Of a stretch of DNA of 64,000 nt, positions 27,701 through 37,730 are shown piece after piece. A program made the translations under genes and the position numbers. Source of the stretch: Hafnia alvei (lineage in GTDB: Bacteria > Pseudomonadota > Gammaproteobacteria > Enterobacterales > Enterobacteriaceae); assembly GCF_900095695.1 (NCBI RefSeq), contig NZ_FMIQ01000037.1, positions 1 to 64,000 of the forward strand. Direction: 5' to 3'. Numbering within the stretch: the stretch's first letter is position 1; each line of letters opens with the position of its first letter. The notes below the pieces were generated by a model. It saw nothing but the letters and a program-made list of their open reading frames with translations. It was not told the DNA's origin and made no database searches.

Positions 27701-28559
27701 GGTAGCGGTGAAAGCATGGCAGGCGCTGAGCAATATTACCGGTCGTGACCACACCCATTTGGCGCTGAACAAAGAAGACGAAAAAATTCGTTTCCGCGAT
27801 ATTCAGGCGCAGCCGCGCAAGATTATCTCTAGCCCAACGTGGTCAGGCTTGGAAGACGAACATGTCTCTTATAACGCCTGTTACACCAACGTGCATGAGC
27901 TGATCCCGTGGCGCACCCTGAGCGGCCGTCAGCAGCTTTATCAAGACCATGAATGGATGCGTGCCTTCGGGGAAAGCTTGCTGGTCTATCGTCCACCGAT
28001 TGATACCCGCGCGGCGGCACCGGTGATGGGGAAATCCCCTAACGGCAACAAAGAGAAAGCGCTGAACTTCCTGACTCCGCATCAGAAGTGGGGCATTCAC
28101 TCAACTTACAGCGATAACTTATTGATGCTGACGTTAGGCCGCGGTGGCCCAATTGTTTGGCTGAGCGAAGATGACGCCAAAGAGTTAGGTATTGAAGATA
28201 ACGACTGGATCGAAGCCTTCAACGCCAACGGCGCATTAACCGCGCGTGCGGTGGTGAGCCAGCGTATCCCTGCGGGTATGACCATGATGTATCACGCGCA
28301 GGAACGTATCGTGAATATTCCTGGTTCAGAAATCACCAGCCAACGCGGTGGTATTCATAACTCGGTCACGCGTATTTCGCCTAAACCGACGCACATGATT
28401 GGTGGCTATGCCCAGTTGGCCTACGGCTTTAACTACTACGGCACCGTAGGTTCCAACCGTGATGAGTTTGTGGTGGTACGTAAGATGAACCGTATCGACT
28501 GGTTAGACGAAGAAGGTAATGACTACTCACAGGGTAGCCAGCAGGAGAAAGCCAAATGA
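24792..28559 (+). CDS. narG: Respiratory nitrate reductase A, alpha subunit
   Basis: A 1255-residue bis-MGD molybdenum enzyme that reduces nitrate to nitrite at the cytoplasmic face of the inner membrane. The FS0 ligands are in HGVNCTGSCSW (His50, Cys54, Cys58) plus the cysteine in EPRGCPRGASYSW. The Mo-ligand aspartate is in SFYDWYCDLP. There is no Tat signal, as expected for NarG-type enzymes. ATG 24792 (MSKFLDRFRYFKQKGETF) matches E. coli; the longer reading from 24729 enters the leader. CGGAG-like RBS is upstream. It overlaps narH by four bases (ATGA). Slightly longer than E. coli NarG (1247 aa). Confidence 0.98.
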   Translation: MSKFLDRFRYFKQKGETFADGHGQELNVNRDWEDGYRSRWQHDKIVRSTHGVNCTGSCSWKIYVKNGLVTWETQQTDYPRTRPDLPNHEPRGCPRGASYSWYLYSANRVKYPMMRKRLMKLWREAKAQHSDPVDAWASIVSDTEKSKEYKQARGRGGFVRSSWKEVNELIAASNVYTAKQYGPDRIIGFSPIPAMSMVSYAAGARYLSLIGGVCLSFYDWYCDLPPASPMTWGEQTDVPESADWYNSSYIIAWGSNVPQTRTPDAHFFTEVRYKGTKTVAVTPDYAEIAKLCDHWLNPKQGTDSAMALAMGHVILNEFHVQRQTEYFADYVRTYTDMPMLVLLEQRAEGHYAAGRMLRASDLVDGLGQENNPEWKTVAINQNGELTAPQGSIGYRWGEKGKWNLEQRDGVSGEEVKLQLSLLDNYDEIAEVGFPYFGGIKTGESDPFNSVELKDVLLHKLPVKRLQLADGTTALVTSVYDLTLANYGIERGLNDENCAQSYDDVKAYSPAWAELVTGVSKENIVRIAREFAENAEKTHGRSMIIVGAGVNHWYHMDMTYRGLINMLIFCGCVGQSGGGWAHYVGQEKLRPQTGWTPLAFGLDWQRPPRHMNSTSFFYNHSSQWRYETVGTEELLSPMADKSRFSTSLIDLNVRAERMGWLPSAPQLGTNPLHIAEQARAAGLSPVDYTVKSLKEGSIRFAAEQPDDEKNFPRNLFVWRSNLLGSSGKGHEYMLKYLLGTEHGIQGQDLGQQGGVKPEDVEWKDNPGEGKLDLVVTLDFRMSSTCLYSDIVLPTATWYEKDDMNTSDMHPFIHPLSAAVDPAWESKSDWEIYKGIADAFSRMCDGHLGKETDIVTLPIQHDSAAELAQPFGVKDWKKGECDLIPGKTAPHIIAVERDYPNTYARFTSLGPLMDTLGNGGKGISWNTQTEVDFLKQLNYTQPDGAAAGRPKIETAIDAAEVILSLAPETNGQVAVKAWQALSNITGRDHTHLALNKEDEKIRFRDIQAQPRKIISSPTWSGLEDEHVSYNACYTNVHELIPWRTLSGRQQLYQDHEWMRAFGESLLVYRPPIDTRAAAPVMGKSPNGNKEKALNFLTPHQKWGIHSTYSDNLLMLTLGRGGPIVWLSEDDAKELGIEDNDWIEAFNANGALTARAVVSQRIPAGMTMMYHAQERIVNIPGSEITSQRGGIHNSVTRISPKPTHMIGGYAQLAYGFNYYGTVGSNRDEFVVVRKMNRIDWLDEEGNDYSQGSQQEKAK

Positions 28560-30112
28560 AAATCCGTTCTCAAGTCGGCATGGTGCTGAATCTCGATAAA
28601 TGCATTGGCTGCCATACCTGTTCCGTGACCTGTAAAAACGTCTGGACCAGCCGTGAAGGCACCGAATACGCGTGGTTTAACAACGTAGAAAGCAAACCTG
28701 GCGTGGGCTATCCCCACAACTGGGAAGACCAATCCCAATGGAAAGGTGGCTGGATCCGCAAGATTAACGGCAAGCTAGAACCGCGTATGGGCAACCGCGT
28801 GGGGCTGCTGTCGAAAATCTTTGCTAACCCTGATGTTCCGGGATTAGACGATTACTACGAACCGTTTGACTACGATTATCATCATCTGCAAAACGCGCCG
28901 GAAAGTAAGCATCAGCCGATCGCGCGCCCGCGCTCGCTGATCACAGGTCAGCGTATGAAGAAGATCGAAAACGGCCCGAACTGGGACGATATTCTGGGCG
29001 GCGAATTTTCCAAGCGCGCCAAAGACCAGAACTTCGCCAACATGCAAAAAGAGATGTACGGCCAGTTCGAAAATACTTTCATGATGTATTTGCCACGCCT
29101 GTGCGAGCACTGTCTGAATCCGGCGTGTGTGGCAACATGCCCAAGCGGCGCGATCTATAAGCGTTCGGAAGATGGCATTGTGCTGATCGATCAGGACAAG
29201 TGCCGCGGCTGGCGCATGTGTTTGACCGGTTGCCCGTACAAAAAAATCTACTTCAACTGGAAAAGCGGCAAATCTGAGAAGTGCATTTTCTGCTATCCGC
29301 GCATCGAGTCTGGGCAGCCAACCATCTGTTCTGAAACCTGCGTAGGGCGTATCCGCTACCTCGGCGTATTGCTGTATGACGCAGATAAAATTGCCGATGC
29401 GGCATCGGCAGAAAATGAACAAGATCTGTATCAGCGCCAGCTGGATATCTTCTTGGATCCTAACGATCCGGCGGTGATTGAACAGGCCTTGAAAGACGGC
29501 ATCCCGCAGGGCGTGATTGAGTCTGCGCAGAAATCGCCTGTATACAAAATGGCGATGGACTGGAAGCTGGCTCTGCCGCTGCATCCTGAATATCGCACGC
29601 TGCCAATGGTGTGGTATGTACCGCCGTTGTCGCCAATTCAGTCGGCGGCCGATGCCGGTGCTTTGCCACATACCGGTGTATTGCCCGATGTTGAAAGCCT
29701 GCGTATCCCCGTTCAATACTTGGCTAATCTGCTGACCGCGGGCGATACCGCGCCGGTGCTGCTGGCGTTGAAACGCATGTTGGCCATGCGCCACTTCAAA
29801 CGTGCCGAAACCGTTGACGGGGTTATCGACACCAGTGCGTTGGAGCAGGTGGGATTAACCGAGGCTCAGGCGCAGGAAATGTATCGCTATTTAGCCATCG
29901 CGAATTACGAAGATCGCTTCGTGATCCCATCCAGCCATCGTGAACAAGCGCGTGAAGCGTTCCCTGAAAGCAAAGGCTGCGGGTTTAGCTTTGGCGATGG
30001 CTGCCACGGCAGCGATACCAAGTTCAACTTGTTTAACAGTCGCCGCATTGATGCTATCGACGTGACGCAGAAAACGCCGCGTGATGCCGATATTCATGGG
30101 GAGAAAAGCTGA
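28556..30112 (+). CDS. narH: Respiratory nitrate reductase A, beta (iron-sulfur) subunit
   Basis: A 518-residue ferredoxin-like subunit that carries electrons from NarI haem to NarG. Four cysteine groups are visible: CIGCHTCSVTC, CEHCLNPACVATC, CRGWRMCLTGC and CIFCYPR...CSETC. The tryptophan in CRGWRMC marks the 3Fe-4S cluster, as in E. coli NarH. The stop codon overlaps the narJ start by one base (TGATG). Confidence 0.98.
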   Translation: MKIRSQVGMVLNLDKCIGCHTCSVTCKNVWTSREGTEYAWFNNVESKPGVGYPHNWEDQSQWKGGWIRKINGKLEPRMGNRVGLLSKIFANPDVPGLDDYYEPFDYDYHHLQNAPESKHQPIARPRSLITGQRMKKIENGPNWDDILGGEFSKRAKDQNFANMQKEMYGQFENTFMMYLPRLCEHCLNPACVATCPSGAIYKRSEDGIVLIDQDKCRGWRMCLTGCPYKKIYFNWKSGKSEKCIFCYPRIESGQPTICSETCVGRIRYLGVLLYDADKIADAASAENEQDLYQRQLDIFLDPNDPAVIEQALKDGIPQGVIESAQKSPVYKMAMDWKLALPLHPEYRTLPMVWYVPPLSPIQSAADAGALPHTGVLPDVESLRIPVQYLANLLTAGDTAPVLLALKRMLAMRHFKRAETVDGVIDTSALEQVGLTEAQAQEMYRYLAIANYEDRFVIPSSHREQAREAFPESKGCGFSFGDGCHGSDTKFNLFNSRRIDAIDVTQKTPRDADIHGEKS

Positions 30113-30831
30113 TGATGACGCTGCGTATTATCGCTCGTCTGCTGGATTATCCCGATGAGGCATTGTGGGAAAATCGGCAAGAGCTGGTGGAGGCATTAGA
30201 TGATGCCAGTGAATTGACGCTGGCGCAGTCGGTGCAGTTGCTGACCTTTATTAGTGATTTTACCCAAAACGATCTGATGGACGTTCAGGCGCAATACTGT
30301 GAACTGTTTGACCGTGGTCGGGCGACGTCTTTGCTGTTGTTTGAACACGTACACGGTGAATCCCGCGATCGCGGTCAGGCGATGGTCGATCTGATGGCAC
30401 AATATAACGCCGCAGGTTTAGAGATCGACAGCCGCGAGCTGCCTGATTTCCTGCCGATGTATCTTGAGTTCCTTGCTAGCCGCGATAGTGAAACGGCGCG
30501 TCAGGGATTGTTGGACATCGTGCCGATTCTGGCGTTATTGGGCGCACGTCTAAAAGATCGCCAAAGCCACTATGCCGTGCTGTTTGATCTGCTGCTGGCA
30601 GTTTCAGGCACTCACGTCGCCAGTGAACAACTGAGCGATAAAGTTGCGCAGGAAACGCGTGACGATACGCCGGCGGCATTAGATGCGGTGTGGGAAGAGG
30701 AACAGGTGAAGTTTCTGGGTGAAGAAGGCTGTGCTTCGGCACAGCAGAATGCCCATCACCGTCGTTTCGCAGGTGCGGTTGCGCCGCAGTATCTCAGTTT
30801 GGACGCCACGCCGGTGGCAGGAGAACGCTAA
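30112..30831 (+). CDS. narJ: Nitrate reductase molybdenum cofactor assembly chaperone
   Basis: A 239-residue all-helical TorD/NarJ-type chaperone that binds apo-NarG and guides cofactor insertion; it is not part of the final complex. Conserved [31 protein letters not shown] and [13 protein letters not shown] are present, as is the C-terminal [17 protein letters not shown] 30112 or the adjacent ATG 30115 can be used. It overlaps narH and narI by one base each. Confidence 0.97.
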   Translation: MMTLRIIARLLDYPDEALWENRQELVEALDDASELTLAQSVQLLTFISDFTQNDLMDVQAQYCELFDRGRATSLLLFEHVHGESRDRGQAMVDLMAQYNAAGLEIDSRELPDFLPMYLEFLASRDSETARQGLLDIVPILALLGARLKDRQSHYAVLFDLLLAVSGTHVASEQLSDKVAQETRDDTPAALDAVWEEEQVKFLGEEGCASAQQNAHHRRFAGAVAPQYLSLDATPVAGER

Positions 30832-31508
30832 TGAATTATCTCAACCAGTTCTTTTTCGATATCTATCCGTATCTGGCGGGGGCAATTTTCCTGATTGGCA
30901 GTTGGATCCGTTACGACTATGGACAATATAGTTGGCGTGCGGGCTCTAGCCAAATGCTGGATAAAAAAGGCATGCGTCTGGCGTCTAATCTTTTCCACAT
31001 TGGGATTTTAGGTATTTTTGCTGGGCATTTCCTAGGAATGCTAACGCCGCACTGGATGTATGAATCATTCCTGCCGGTGCCAATTAAGCAAAAAATGGCG
31101 ATGTTTGCCGGTGGTGCCTGCGGCGTGATGATGCTGATCGGTGGCGTTATGCTGCTTAAGCGGCGTTTAATGAACCCTCGTGTGCGTGCAACCTCAAGCG
31201 TGGGCGATATTTTAATTCTGACGCTGTTGGTGGTTCAGGTGTGCTTAGGGCTTCTTACCATTCCTTTCTCCGCCCAGCATATGGACGGCAGTGAAATGAT
31301 GAAGCTGGTGGCGTGGGCACAATCTATTGTGACATTCCATACCGGTGCGGCTACGCATTTAGACGGTGTTGCGCCGATCTTTAAGCTGCATATCGTATTG
31401 GGAATGACGCTATTCGTGCTATTTCCGTTCTGTCGTCTCGTGCATATCTGGAGCGTTCCGGTTGAGTATCTCACCCGTCGCTATCAGCTAGTACGTAATC
31501 GACATTAA
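30831..31508 (+). CDS. narI: Respiratory nitrate reductase A, gamma (cytochrome b) subunit
   Basis: A 225-residue inner-membrane protein with five helices and two b haems that oxidises quinol and anchors NarGH. Haem-ligand histidines lie in [17 protein letters not shown] and near [10 protein letters not shown] / [12 protein letters not shown] / [22 protein letters not shown]. Last gene of the operon, followed by a strong terminator. Confidence 0.97.
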   Translation: MNYLNQFFFDIYPYLAGAIFLIGSWIRYDYGQYSWRAGSSQMLDKKGMRLASNLFHIGILGIFAGHFLGMLTPHWMYESFLPVPIKQKMAMFAGGACGVMMLIGGVMLLKRRLMNPRVRATSSVGDILILTLLVVQVCLGLLTIPFSAQHMDGSEMMKLVAWAQSIVTFHTGAATHLDGVAPIFKLHIVLGMTLFVLFPFCRLVHIWSVPVEYLTRRYQLVRNRH

Positions 31509-31521
31509 TATTAAACCGGAT

Positions 31522-31563
31522 AAAAAACTCCGTATGTCATTAAGAATACGGAGTTTTTTTTTT
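31522..31563 (+). terminator. Terminator after narGHJI
   Basis: ACTCCGTAT (31527-31535) and ATACGGAGT (31546-31554) form a perfect 9-bp stem preceded by an A-run and followed by ten T. Confidence 0.93.
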
Positions 31564-31712
31564 GCGCTCTAAAAATATTGTGATGGCCCAATGAATCTGG
31601 ACATTTCTGCTTATTTTTATTGATTATAATTACTTAATAAGTAATGTAGTGATGGTTTATGGATCTATTGTGATTATTAATCGATATTGTTTCATATATT
31701 TTTTATATAAAC

Positions 31713-32687
31713 ATGAGCGCACTATCTATGAGCGGATATACCGAACGCAATGCTTTGGGCAAAATAAAAGTTTTTGACCTAAATTTACTGACTGTTTTTG
31801 AAATGGTGTATACCCATTCGAGTGTGAGTTTGGCTGCCTCATCTATGGGAATGACGCCTTCCGCCGTTAGCCAGTCCTTGCAGAAATTACGCAGTCATTT
31901 TAACGACCCGCTGTTTATTCGTGAAGGAAAGGGCATTTCGGCTACCACAGTGGCGACTAATTTGCATGAACAGCTGACGCAGAGTATGGAGCAGCTTGGC
32001 CGCGTGGTTAGCGTTTCATCCGAGAATGACTTGAAGAAGAAGTTTGTCGTTTACTCACCGCCGTTTATGGGAATGGCATTGCTGCCTGCGGTGCTGCAAG
32101 GCCTGCACAATGACGGCGTTGACTATGAAATTGTCCATCATAGTGGCTACACGGAATCGGTTAAAACCGAAGAGCTGCTGAGTTTTCGCAAGGCGGATAT
32201 TATTTTCAGCACCAGCCCTTACACCAGTTTTTCAACGGTGTGTGTTCCCTGTGCTGAAACAGAGCTTTTATTTGTTTGCCGTAAGGACCATCCGCGATTA
32301 AACGGGGTACTGACTCGTGAATTGGCTGCGCAGGAAAAATTTACCGCATTTAACGTTGATGACCCTGAAATAGTGGCAGGGAAGATCGCAATTAATGACG
32401 CGCTGGGTAGCCGAAATACCGTTTTCTCAAGTAACTCAATGCTAACGATTATGAGCGTAGTGGAAAATACCGACACTGTTGGGGGGATCCCTATCGGTTT
32501 AATGCAGCGTTTCGCCGGTAATTTTAATGTACAAGTGTTAAAAACAGATTTTGCTATGCCGCGGGTAACGTTTTATATGATTTATAACCGCTCCTCCACG
32601 CATAATCCGGTATTTTCAGCGATGCTGGAGCGTTTAAAGAAAGAGATACCAGAATCTCTAAAAAGTGAAGTCAAAGAAGAAGGTTGA
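31713..32687 (+). CDS. LysR-family transcriptional regulator (YbeF/LeuO-like group)
   Basis: A 324-residue LysR regulator. The winged helix-turn-helix is in DLNLLTVFEMVYTHSSVSLAASSMGMTPSAVSQSLQKLRSHFNDPLFIREGKGI (about 22-75), followed by a substrate-binding domain. The N-terminal pattern resembles the E. coli YbeF/YidZ/LeuO group rather than CysB. No divergent target gene exists; narI lies upstream on the same strand and convergent fbaB downstream, so the target is unknown. Starts ATG 31713 or ATG 31728 are both possible. Confidence 0.85.
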   Translation: MSALSMSGYTERNALGKIKVFDLNLLTVFEMVYTHSSVSLAASSMGMTPSAVSQSLQKLRSHFNDPLFIREGKGISATTVATNLHEQLTQSMEQLGRVVSVSSENDLKKKFVVYSPPFMGMALLPAVLQGLHNDGVDYEIVHHSGYTESVKTEELLSFRKADIIFSTSPYTSFSTVCVPCAETELLFVCRKDHPRLNGVLTRELAAQEKFTAFNVDDPEIVAGKIAINDALGSRNTVFSSNSMLTIMSVVENTDTVGGIPIGLMQRFAGNFNVQVLKTDFAMPRVTFYMIYNRSSTHNPVFSAMLERLKKEIPESLKSEVKEEG

Positions 32688-32712
32688 TGGGCTTGTAAAA
32701 GCCCATCGTTTT
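32686..32712. terminator. Terminator between the LysR gene and fbaB
   Basis: GATGGGCTT (32686-32694), loop GTAA, AAGCCCATC (32699-32707), then GTTTTA. The stem begins inside the LysR stop codon. It probably also serves convergent fbaB, which ends at 32717. Confidence 0.8.
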
Positions 32713-32716
32713 ACCG

Positions 32717-33766
32717 CTAGGCGATAGTGACGCTCTTATCTAAGTAAACATCCTGTACGGCGTTGATTAACGCAATGCCGTCTTTCATCGATTTCTTAAA
32801 GGCTTTACGGCCTAATATCAATCCCATACCACCGGCTCTTTTATTAATCACCGCGGTGCGCACGGACTCAGACATATCGTTTTCCCCGGCGGCACCACCG
32901 GAGTTAATCAGCCCTGCACGACCCATATAACAGTTAGCGAGTTGATAACGAACGAGATCAATCGGGTTGTCGGTGGTGAGTTTGCTGTAGACGCGTTCAT
33001 CGGTATAACCGAAATTCACCGCTTTATAGCCGCCATTATTCTCCGCCATTTTTTGCTTCACGATATCAGCGCCAATAGTGGCGGCCAGATGGTTTGCCTG
33101 CCCGGTTAAATCGACGCTGGCATGATAGTCGACGCCATCTTTTTTGAACGCTGGATTACGCAGATAGGCCCACAGCACGGTAACCATCCCCAGCTCATGC
33201 GCACGCTCAAAGGCGGCAGAAATCTCTTCTATCTGGCGGCGAGACTCAATGGAACCGAAGTAAATCGTGGCACCCACGGCCTGCGCGCCCATATTGAAGG
33301 CCTGTTCGACGCTGGCATAAAGCGTTTGATCATATTGAGTGGGGTAGCTCAGGGTTTCGTTATGGTTAAGCTTAACGAGGAACGGAATTTTATGCGCATA
33401 GCGGCGCGATACGGAAGCCAGAACGCCATAGGTTGAAGCCACGCAGTTGCAGCCCGCTTCAAGCGCCAGTTCAACGATGTTTTTAGGATCAAAGTAGAGC
33501 GGGTTTGCTGCGAAAGATGCACCGGCTGAGTGCTCAACGCCCTGATCGACTGGCAGAATCGACAAATAGCCTGTTCCGGCTAAACGACCGGTATTGTACA
33601 GATTCTGCATGGCGGTCAGCACACGCGGCGAGCGGTTATTGTCGATCATCACGCGGTCAACAAAGTCTGCTCCGGGGAGATAAAACTGTTCTGCGGGTAG
33701 GGTGGTACAGCGATGTTGGAGCAGTGAATCGGCTTCTTTACCTAACAACTTAGCGATATCAGTCAT
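32717..33766 (-). CDS. fbaB: Class I fructose-bisphosphate aldolase (DhnA type)
   Basis: A 349-residue Schiff-base aldolase that cleaves fructose 1,6-bisphosphate, important in gluconeogenic growth. Very close to E. coli Fba[64 protein letters not shown], and [15 protein letters not shown], where the lysine of IVKQK is the expected Schiff-base residue. ATG 33766 gives MTDIAKLLG and has GGGAG upstream; the extension to 33793 is not supported. Monocistronic. Confidence 0.97.
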   Translation of the reverse strand: MTDIAKLLGKEADSLLQHRCTTLPAEQFYLPGADFVDRVMIDNNRSPRVLTAMQNLYNTGRLAGTGYLSILPVDQGVEHSAGASFAANPLYFDPKNIVELALEAGCNCVASTYGVLASVSRRYAHKIPFLVKLNHNETLSYPTQYDQTLYASVEQAFNMGAQAVGATIYFGSIESRRQIEEISAAFERAHELGMVTVLWAYLRNPAFKKDGVDYHASVDLTGQANHLAATIGADIVKQKMAENNGGYKAVNFGYTDERVYSKLTTDNPIDLVRYQLANCYMGRAGLINSGGAAGENDMSESVRTAVINKRAGGMGLILGRKAFKKSMKDGIALINAVQDVYLDKSVTIA

Positions 33767-33910
33767 GGTGAACTCCCGTCTTGGCTCAGGCAAATAACCT
33801 AGAGCAATGAGTGAAATTACTTAACAAGATATTAGCGGTTTGCTTACAGCCAGCCGGTACAATACATGCTTTATTGCACCCGCTCTAGATGAAGGGAGAA
33901 AAAGTGAGAC

Positions 33911-33939
33911 TTGCCGCCGTCAGCCTGACAGGACGGCAA
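33911..33939 (-). terminator. Probable terminator after rspR
   Basis: On the minus strand TTGCCGTC pairs with GACGGC-GGCAA (plus 33911-33921 and 33932-33939), followed by GTCTCACTTTTTCTC. It follows the rspR stop by about ten bases and closes the rsp cluster. Confidence 0.5.
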
Positions 33940-33949
33940 TGTGTAAACG

Positions 33950-34645
33950 TTACTCGAACCAGTCTTTGTTTTGCTGCTCAATCGGCGTGATGGTGTGAAT
34001 CATCTGCTGTAGATGAGCAAGTACGGCCTCTTCTGCGGCGTCGGCGTCACTTTTGGCGATCGCCTGATAGATTTTTTCGTGCTGGCTGATCAGGCTTTCC
34101 GGCGGTGAAACTTTGCTTAAGGTGAGAAAACGCACTCGGTCCATCGTTGCCTTGATGTTCTCAATGGTTTCCCAAGCTAGAGGGCAGTCAGCAATATCGG
34201 TCAGTAACTGGTGGAACCGATCGTCCAAGGCTAAGAACTCGCTGGTTTGTTGATGCTGAGCGGCCAGTTTTTGACGGCTAATACTGTGTTCGAGCAGCAG
34301 TAGTTGGCTTGGTGTTGCCAGTTCTGCGGCACGCCGTGCAATGCTGCATTCAATAGCGCAGCGAATAAAACGCCCGTCAGCCACGCGCTTAACCGATATT
34401 TTCTGCACAAAGGTTCCGCGCTGCGGCAGGATCTGTACTAATCCATTTTCCGCCAGTTTAATAAATGCTTCGCGTACCGGTTGGCGTGAAACGTTAAACC
34501 GTGTCGAGATCTCTTTCTCTGAAAGCAGCGTACCGGGAGGAATGGTGCATTCAACAATGTCTTTACGCAGATAGCGATAGATTTGCTGATTCACTGGAAC
34601 AGTGCCATTTAGGTCGTAATTCTGCTGAGGTGTAGACATCGACAT
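33950..34645 (-). CDS. rspR: GntR/FadR-type repressor RspR
   Basis: A 231-residue regulator with a GntR winged helix ([63 protein letters not shown], about 18-80) and a helical FCD ligand domain with the metal/ligand residues in DDRFHQLL and [10 protein letters not shown]. It closely resembles E. coli RspR (YdfH), the repressor of rspAB, and it follows that operon here on the same strand. Translation may begin at ATG 34645 or ATG 34639. The first start lies inside a perfect palindrome, CATACGTATG (34643-34652), a possible autoregulatory operator. Confidence 0.93.
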   Translation of the reverse strand: MSMSTPQQNYDLNGTVPVNQQIYRYLRKDIVECTIPPGTLLSEKEISTRFNVSRQPVREAFIKLAENGLVQILPQRGTFVQKISVKRVADGRFIRCAIECSIARRAAELATPSQLLLLEHSISRQKLAAQHQQTSEFLALDDRFHQLLTDIADCPLAWETIENIKATMDRVRFLTLSKVSPPESLISQHEKIYQAIAKSDADAAEEAVLAHLQQMIHTITPIEQQNKDWFE

Positions 34646-34760
34646 ACGTATGGGATCGTTGAGTTTTTATAAAAGTATCCGCATTTTAACAGCATTCAGG
34701 CATAAGTTTGCCTAAATCTTGTGATCCTGACGATGGGCCGAGAGCAATACCGTTAAGTAA

Positions 34761-34778
34761 GGCCCGCCAGAGCGGGCC
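34761..34778 (-). terminator. GC hairpin after the ydfI-like gene
   Basis: GGCCCGC (34761-34767), loop CAGA, GCGGGCC (34772-34778). On the minus strand it lies just after the oxidoreductase stop codon, but only TTACTT follows, so termination may be partial and rspR may be read through. Confidence 0.55.
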
Positions 34779-34784
34779 AAGAAA

Positions 34785-36254
34785 TTAACACGCCGTTGAT
34801 TTCAACGTGTGGGCAACGCTGTTCTTTGCTCCCCGTTCTAATAGCATGGCATACGCGGCGTTTATCGCCTGCACAAACGCGGGATCCTGAGGTAAATCAG
34901 CGCCAAATATGGCCTCGAGTGAAAGCAATGCTGACACTCTTTCACATCCTTCCGCTGAGTTTTGTACGCAGCGCTGAATATCAACCCGCAGCGGATCGCT
35001 AATCTCGATATGCTGCCCGCGTTCATCAATGCCGCCGACATAGCGCATCCAGCCTGCGATGCCCAACGCAAGAAGTTCAAAGCGGGAGCCGCGTGCGAGA
35101 TGCCAGCGTACAGAGTCGAGCATTCGCTGAGGAAGCTTTTGGCTGCCGTCCATCGCAATTTGCCACGTGCGGTGTTTGAGTGCCGTGTTTGAATAACGAG
35201 TGATAAGCGAATCGGCGTATGCCTGCAAATCCACGTTGGGAACGCTGAGCGTGGCTGCTTGTTCATTCAGCATCAGCGCCCGTGCAGCATGGCGATAGTT
35301 TTCATCCTGCATGCAGTCATTAATGTGTGCATAGCCCGCTAGATAGCCTAAATAGGCTAAAAACGAATGACTGCCGTTCAGCATGCGCAGCTTCATCTCT
35401 TCATAAGGCAACACGTTGCTTACCAGTTCTGCACCAACGCGTTCCCAAGCAGGGCGACCGGCGACAAAATTGTCTTCAATAACCCATTGCCTGAAGGGTT
35501 CGCAGGCGACGCCCGCGGGATCGCGTACGCCGAGTTGCAGTGCGATTTGATCGAGCGTTTCAGCGGTGACGGCAGGAACAATGCGATCGACCATGGTGGA
35601 AGGAAAGGTGACGTTTTGCTCGATCCATTTAGCCAGTTCCGGCGACTGCGCCGCCGCCAACCCGCAGATAACGTTGTGGGTAACATGCCCATTCTCTGGC
35701 ATGTTATCGCATGACATTACCGTGAATGCAGGTAGGCCCAGCTCGCGCCGTTGAGCCAGAGCCGCAACGATAACGCCCGCTGCCGACTGTGGTTGCTGCG
35801 GATGTTGAATATCGTGCGCAATCAGCGGGTGCTCAAGATTAAGCATGCCGCTGGCGGGATAGTGACAATAGCCTTTCTCCGTAATCGTTAGGGAGACAAT
35901 AGCTACGTCCGGCTGGCAAAGCATATCCATAACCCGATCCAATCCATCAAGCTGAATATGCAACGCCTCTCGCACAATTCCCACGACGCGGCACTGCCAG
36001 TTTTGCGCCGACATTTCCGCTACGCTGAAGAGATTTTGCTGGTGGCGTAAATCGAGGATCTGTTGCTCGCCGCCGATAAGGTTAACTTCGCCATAGCCCC
36101 AATCGCTCTGGTGGTCGGCGGCTAATTGGTCGGCATAAACGGCCTGATGAGCGCGTTGAAAAGCCCCGAACCCGAGATGAACGATGCGGGTTTTCAACTG
36201 TTCGCGAGAATAGTTGGGAACGATAGCGTTCGCATGAAGTAAGTCGTTTTTCAT
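34785..36254 (-). CDS. ydfI: Mannitol-dehydrogenase-family oxidoreductase YdfI (fructuronate/mannonate type)
   Basis: A 489-residue long-chain NAD(P)-dependent polyol dehydrogenase. An N-terminal Rossmann domain ([22 protein letters not shown]) is followed by [33 protein letters not shown], and the catalytic [21 protein letters not shown] with its lysine, asparagine and histidine. It matches E. coli YdfI, the neighbour of rspR. The family interconverts D-fructuronate and D-mannonate or related pairs. I choose ATG 36254 (MKNDLLHAN); starts up to 36305 lack a good RBS. Fourth gene of the rsp cluster. Confidence 0.9.
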   Translation of the reverse strand: MKNDLLHANAIVPNYSREQLKTRIVHLGFGAFQRAHQAVYADQLAADHQSDWGYGEVNLIGGEQQILDLRHQQNLFSVAEMSAQNWQCRVVGIVREALHIQLDGLDRVMDMLCQPDVAIVSLTITEKGYCHYPASGMLNLEHPLIAHDIQHPQQPQSAAGVIVAALAQRRELGLPAFTVMSCDNMPENGHVTHNVICGLAAAQSPELAKWIEQNVTFPSTMVDRIVPAVTAETLDQIALQLGVRDPAGVACEPFRQWVIEDNFVAGRPAWERVGAELVSNVLPYEEMKLRMLNGSHSFLAYLGYLAGYAHINDCMQDENYRHAARALMLNEQAATLSVPNVDLQAYADSLITRYSNTALKHRTWQIAMDGSQKLPQRMLDSVRWHLARGSRFELLALGIAGWMRYVGGIDERGQHIEISDPLRVDIQRCVQNSAEGCERVSALLSLEAIFGADLPQDPAFVQAINAAYAMLLERGAKNSVAHTLKSTAC

Positions 36255-36307
36255 CAATATGTCCATTAAGTCTGACAGAGATAAATTGGCCGCATTTTCC
36301 GGCAAGG

Positions 36308-37591
36308 TTAAACGTGGTTCATTACCGCGGGCGTAGAAGCTGCCGGACGAATAACGAAGAACACCAGCAGCGCGCCCAGCGCTGCCACGCCGCCAGCCAA
36401 GATAAAGGCGCTGTCGAATTTACCGGTGTTTTGCACAATAAAACCGGTCACGATTGGCCCGACAATTCCTGACACGCTACCCACCAGATGAATAAAACCG
36501 CTGGCGCCACCGATACGTGATTTATGCACCACGTCTTGAATGATCGCCCAGTAAATCGATCCGGTGACATAGAGGAAGAAAATAGACACCGACATCAGGA
36601 TCACCGCAGGAACCACTTGGCTGACCGTGCCCGCCAGCGCGACGCAGATTGCGGCGGCCAATAGACAAACCACCAGTACAATTTTGCGCGACAGCAGCAG
36701 CTTGCCGGTGAGGCGGAATATCCAATCAGAGATAATGCCGCCCAAGGCTAGACCAATAAAACCAACGATCCAAGGAATGACCGTGGTGATGCTCATCTCT
36801 TTGATATTGAGACCGTGGGCCTGAACCAGATAGGACGGAAACCAGCTGAGAAAGAAAAACAGAATGTAGTTGTAGCAAAAGAAAGCAAACGCGGTGGCCA
36901 GAATGATGGGCTGCTTCATGTAAAACATCAGCGAATGACCCGGCTGCTGGTTGTTGTCCGTGTTCAACTCTTCACTTTTTTGCTGAGCGATCAGTGCACG
37001 TTCTTCCTGGCTGACATGGCGGTTTTTTTCCGGCGAATCTGAAGCGATAAAGAACCAGATCAGCATCCAGACAATGCCGATGGCGCAGATAATCATAAAC
37101 GCAGGACGCCAACCGAAAGCTAAGGCTAAATATCCCACGATAGGCCCCGCAACAGCGCCGCCGAGCGGAGAACCGGCGCTCAGTAAGCCCATAGCGGTTG
37201 CCGCTTGCTTGCGTGGAAACCAGCCGTTAATCATTTTGTTGGCCGAGGAGCAAATAGGGCCTTCGGCCATACCGAACAACACGCGCAGGATCAGCATGGA
37301 ATAAAAGCCGGAGGCCAGCGCGGTAAAACCGCAGAAAATTGACCAAAGCCCCACCGCAACGCCGAGCACGACTAGCGGGCCAAACTTGTCGACGGCGAGG
37401 CCGCCGATGAAATTGAAGATGGCGTAACCGAAGAAAAAACTGCCAAAAATAATGCCGAACTGTTCAGCATTGAGCGATAAGTCTTGCTCGATCATCGGTA
37501 ACGTAATTGACAGTGCAACACGATCTAAATAGTTGATCATGTAGACTAAAAACAGCAGAAACACGATAGTCCAACGTAAATTCTTAGCCAT
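36308..37591 (-). CDS. MFS sugar-acid transporter (anion:cation symporter family)
   Basis: A 427-residue, twelve-helix MFS protein. Features of the ACS family (ExuT/GudP/DgoT group) are [85 protein letters not shown] and [23 protein letters not shown]. It probably imports an aldonate or hexuronate in symport with protons. It occupies the place of ydfJ in E. coli, which encodes a transporter of a different family (MHS) in my memory. ATG 37591 has GGGGTAG upstream. It lies between rspB and ydfI. Confidence 0.9.
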   Translation of the reverse strand: MAKNLRWTIVFLLFLVYMINYLDRVALSITLPMIEQDLSLNAEQFGIIFGSFFFGYAIFNFIGGLAVDKFGPLVVLGVAVGLWSIFCGFTALASGFYSMLILRVLFGMAEGPICSSANKMINGWFPRKQAATAMGLLSAGSPLGGAVAGPIVGYLALAFGWRPAFMIICAIGIVWMLIWFFIASDSPEKNRHVSQEERALIAQQKSEELNTDNNQQPGHSLMFYMKQPIILATAFAFFCYNYILFFFLSWFPSYLVQAHGLNIKEMSITTVIPWIVGFIGLALGGIISDWIFRLTGKLLLSRKIVLVVCLLAAAICVALAGTVSQVVPAVILMSVSIFFLYVTGSIYWAIIQDVVHKSRIGGASGFIHLVGSVSGIVGPIVTGFIVQNTGKFDSAFILAGGVAALGALLVFFVIRPAASTPAVMNHV

Positions 37592-37688
37592 AACTACCCC
37601 ACGCGGTACTTTTATCATTATGTTGTTGGGTGTGCGTCTGCCCATTTGTGGCAGACACACGTGTATTCCATTCTTTTGGATAAAAATT

Positions 37689-37730
37689 ATTCGCTAAAAT
37701 CTATTCACTAAAATCTATTCGTTAAAATCT
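37689..37730. repeat. Three 14-bp tandem repeats across the rspB stop codon
   Basis: ATTCGCTAAAATCT (37689-37702), ATTCACTAAAATCT (37703-37716) and ATTCGTTAAAATCT (37717-37730) are adjacent copies. Read on the minus strand, each copy contains an AGATTTTA..GAATA segment; the first spans the last RspB codons (DFNE) and its TAG stop at 37715, and the next two repeat them beyond the stop. This looks like slippage duplication at the 3' end of rspB. Confidence 0.9.

Noticed and set aside
28844-29794. A 316-codon minus-strand frame inside narH
   Set aside because: It is antisense to the well-conserved narH, with Arg/His-rich composition typical of a shadow frame.
37689-37730. Short CRISPR-like array
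   Set aside because: The three units are directly adjacent with no spacers and derive from the rspB 3' end.
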